From NCBI GenBank assembly GCA_965243385.1, contig CBDEUV010000002.1, positions 2,852,001 to 2,916,000 on the forward strand: 64,000 nucleotides of DNA, in the 5' to 3' direction. Below are positions 63,295 to 64,000 of this stretch, one piece after another; position 1 is the first letter of the stretch; each line of letters opens with the position of its first letter. The notes under the pieces are model-generated. The model was not told the DNA's origin. It made no database searches and saw only the letters and a list, made by a program, of their open reading frames with translations. The position numbers were made by a program, and so were the translations under genes. Source of the stretch: JANSYA01 sp965243385. Lineage in GTDB: Bacteria; Spirochaetota; Leptospiria; Leptospirales; Leptonemataceae.

Positions 63295-64000
63295 ATGATG
63301 CAGGACGCGATACAAAGAGCCATGCAGAGCGTACGCCGACACACGAGACGGGCCGCAGCCTGCTCGCACCGGCCCCGCTTTCATCTCACCGCTCCCGCTC
63401 TCTGGATGAACGATCCCAATGGCACGATCTTCATGGACGGCGAGTACCATTTGTTCTATCAGCACAACCCGTACGCGAATCGATGGGGTTCCATGCACTG
63501 GGGACATGCGAAGTCCCGGGATCTGATCCACTGGGAACATCTTCCGATTGCGCTGGCGCCCGAGCGGGAAAGCGGCGAGCGTCATTGCTTTTCGGGCTGC
63601 GTCGTAAAACCGGCCGACGGACCGCCGCAGCTTTTGTATACGAGCATTCGCAGTCTCTGGAATGTATTCACCGGCGGCGAAACTCGCCGGGCCGTGGGCT
63701 CCGCTGATCTTCTGAACTGGCGGCGAGATCCGGAAGGCAGCGTACAGTCCCCGGCCCTGCATCCGGAAATTCCCACCCGACACTGGCGGGATCCGTACGT
63801 TTTTTTCGAGAACGGCCGCGCCTACTGCTTGAACGGCGGCCGACTCAAGAACGATAAACGCCCGGCCGTCTTTCTCTACTCGGCCGAAGACCCGAATGAT
63901 CTAACGCAGTGGCGGTACGAGGGCGTACTGTGCGCCGGCCGGCCCGGTGAGGCTCGAGCGTGGGAGTGTCCGAATTTCTTCGCCCTGGGCCAGCGGCACG
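63295..64000 (+). CDS. GH32 beta-fructosidase (levanase/invertase family), 5' part only
   Basis: The frame is open from the ATG at 63295 (or the next codon, ATG 63298, 6 nt after AGGGAGG) to the right edge, about 235 residues. All early GH32 motifs are present in order: LWMNDPNG with the nucleophile Asp (about residue 40), FYQHNPYANRWG, HWGHAKSRDLIHW, CFSGCVV, HWRDPYVF with the stabilising Asp, and WECPNFF with the acid/base Glu. Such enzymes hydrolyse sucrose, inulin or levan. No signal peptide is visible, so the enzyme is probably cytoplasmic, or the anchor is Cys-containing (AAACSH) and atypical. Divergent from the P450 gene. The C-terminal beta-sandwich lies beyond the window. Confidence 0.9.
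   Translation, partial: MMQDAIQRAMQSVRRHTRRAAACSHRPRFHLTAPALWMNDPNGTIFMDGEYHLFYQHNPYANRWGSMHWGHAKSRDLIHWEHLPIALAPERESGERHCFSGCVVKPADGPPQLLYTSIRSLWNVFTGGETRRAVGSADLLNWRRDPEGSVQSPALHPEIPTRHWRDPYVFFENGRAYCLNGGRLKNDKRPAVFLYSAEDPNDLTQWRYEGVLCAGRPGEARAWECPNFFALGQRH

Overview
The window looks like chromosomal DNA from a GC-rich spirochaete of the Leptospirales type (a distant relative of Leptospira, Leptonema or Turneriella). The evidence is indirect: many lipoproteins with short acidic stretches after the lipobox cysteine, cysteine-rich lipoproteins resembling the DUF1554 type common in Leptospira, two membrane-spanning AraC regulators, an orphan FliL and a PilZ protein. There is no rRNA, tRNA or housekeeping marker, so the placement is inference. 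No insertion sequence, integrase or CRISPR array was seen, and genes are tightly packed with no gene-free stretch above about 300 bp.

Layout. 1-3137: 3' part of a very large unknown protein that runs off the left edge. 3.2-6.9 kb: two paralogous seven-bladed propeller lipoproteins around a medium-chain oxidoreductase. 7.0-8.9 kb: a flavoprotein and an integral membrane protein closely resembling styrene oxide isomerase. 9.0-14.3 kb: a PilZ protein, a class III adenylate cyclase and an RND pump. 14.6-18.4 kb: four secreted proteins, three sharing one N-terminal lipoprotein module (GHPITG-like). 19.0-20.9 kb: a TetR-AlkB alkane hydroxylase operon behind a near-consensus sigma-70 promoter. 20.9-27.3 kb: a GFA-family gene and its decayed duplicate, each 74 bp from the same palindrome; a lipoprotein with two tandem six-bladed propellers; and an ECF sigma/FecR operon. 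27.5-32.5 kb: a lipoprotein 7TM-AraC regulator with an attenuator-like leader, a large ZU5-like/propeller lipoprotein preceded by two 16-bp sites 21 bp apart, and FliL. 32.6-40.4 kb: a 2600-residue RHS toxin with a putative papain-like C-terminal effector. 40.6-45.8 kb: VOC protein, two AraC regulators, a fatty-acid hydroxylase-family enzyme and an unknown protein.

45.9-63.1 kb, minus strand: a biosynthetic operon. A P450-esterase fusion precedes a 4637-residue assembly line (KS-AT-KR-ACP / KS-AT-DH-KR-ACP / C-FkbH-PCP-PCP) and an overlapping methyltransferase. The chain has no adenylation, loading or thioesterase domain. The predicted chemistry is a short reduced polyketide joined by the condensation domain to an FkbH-derived glyceryl (C3) unit, with oxidation, hydrolysis or release and methylation supplied by the neighbours. 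This is the strongest candidate for an undescribed system. 63.3-64.0 kb: start of a GH32 beta-fructosidase, cut by the right edge.

Cross-cutting themes are oxidation of hydrophobic substrates (AlkB, SOI-like protein, flavoprotein, fatty-acid hydroxylase family, P450) and a large repertoire of beta-propeller surface lipoproteins.
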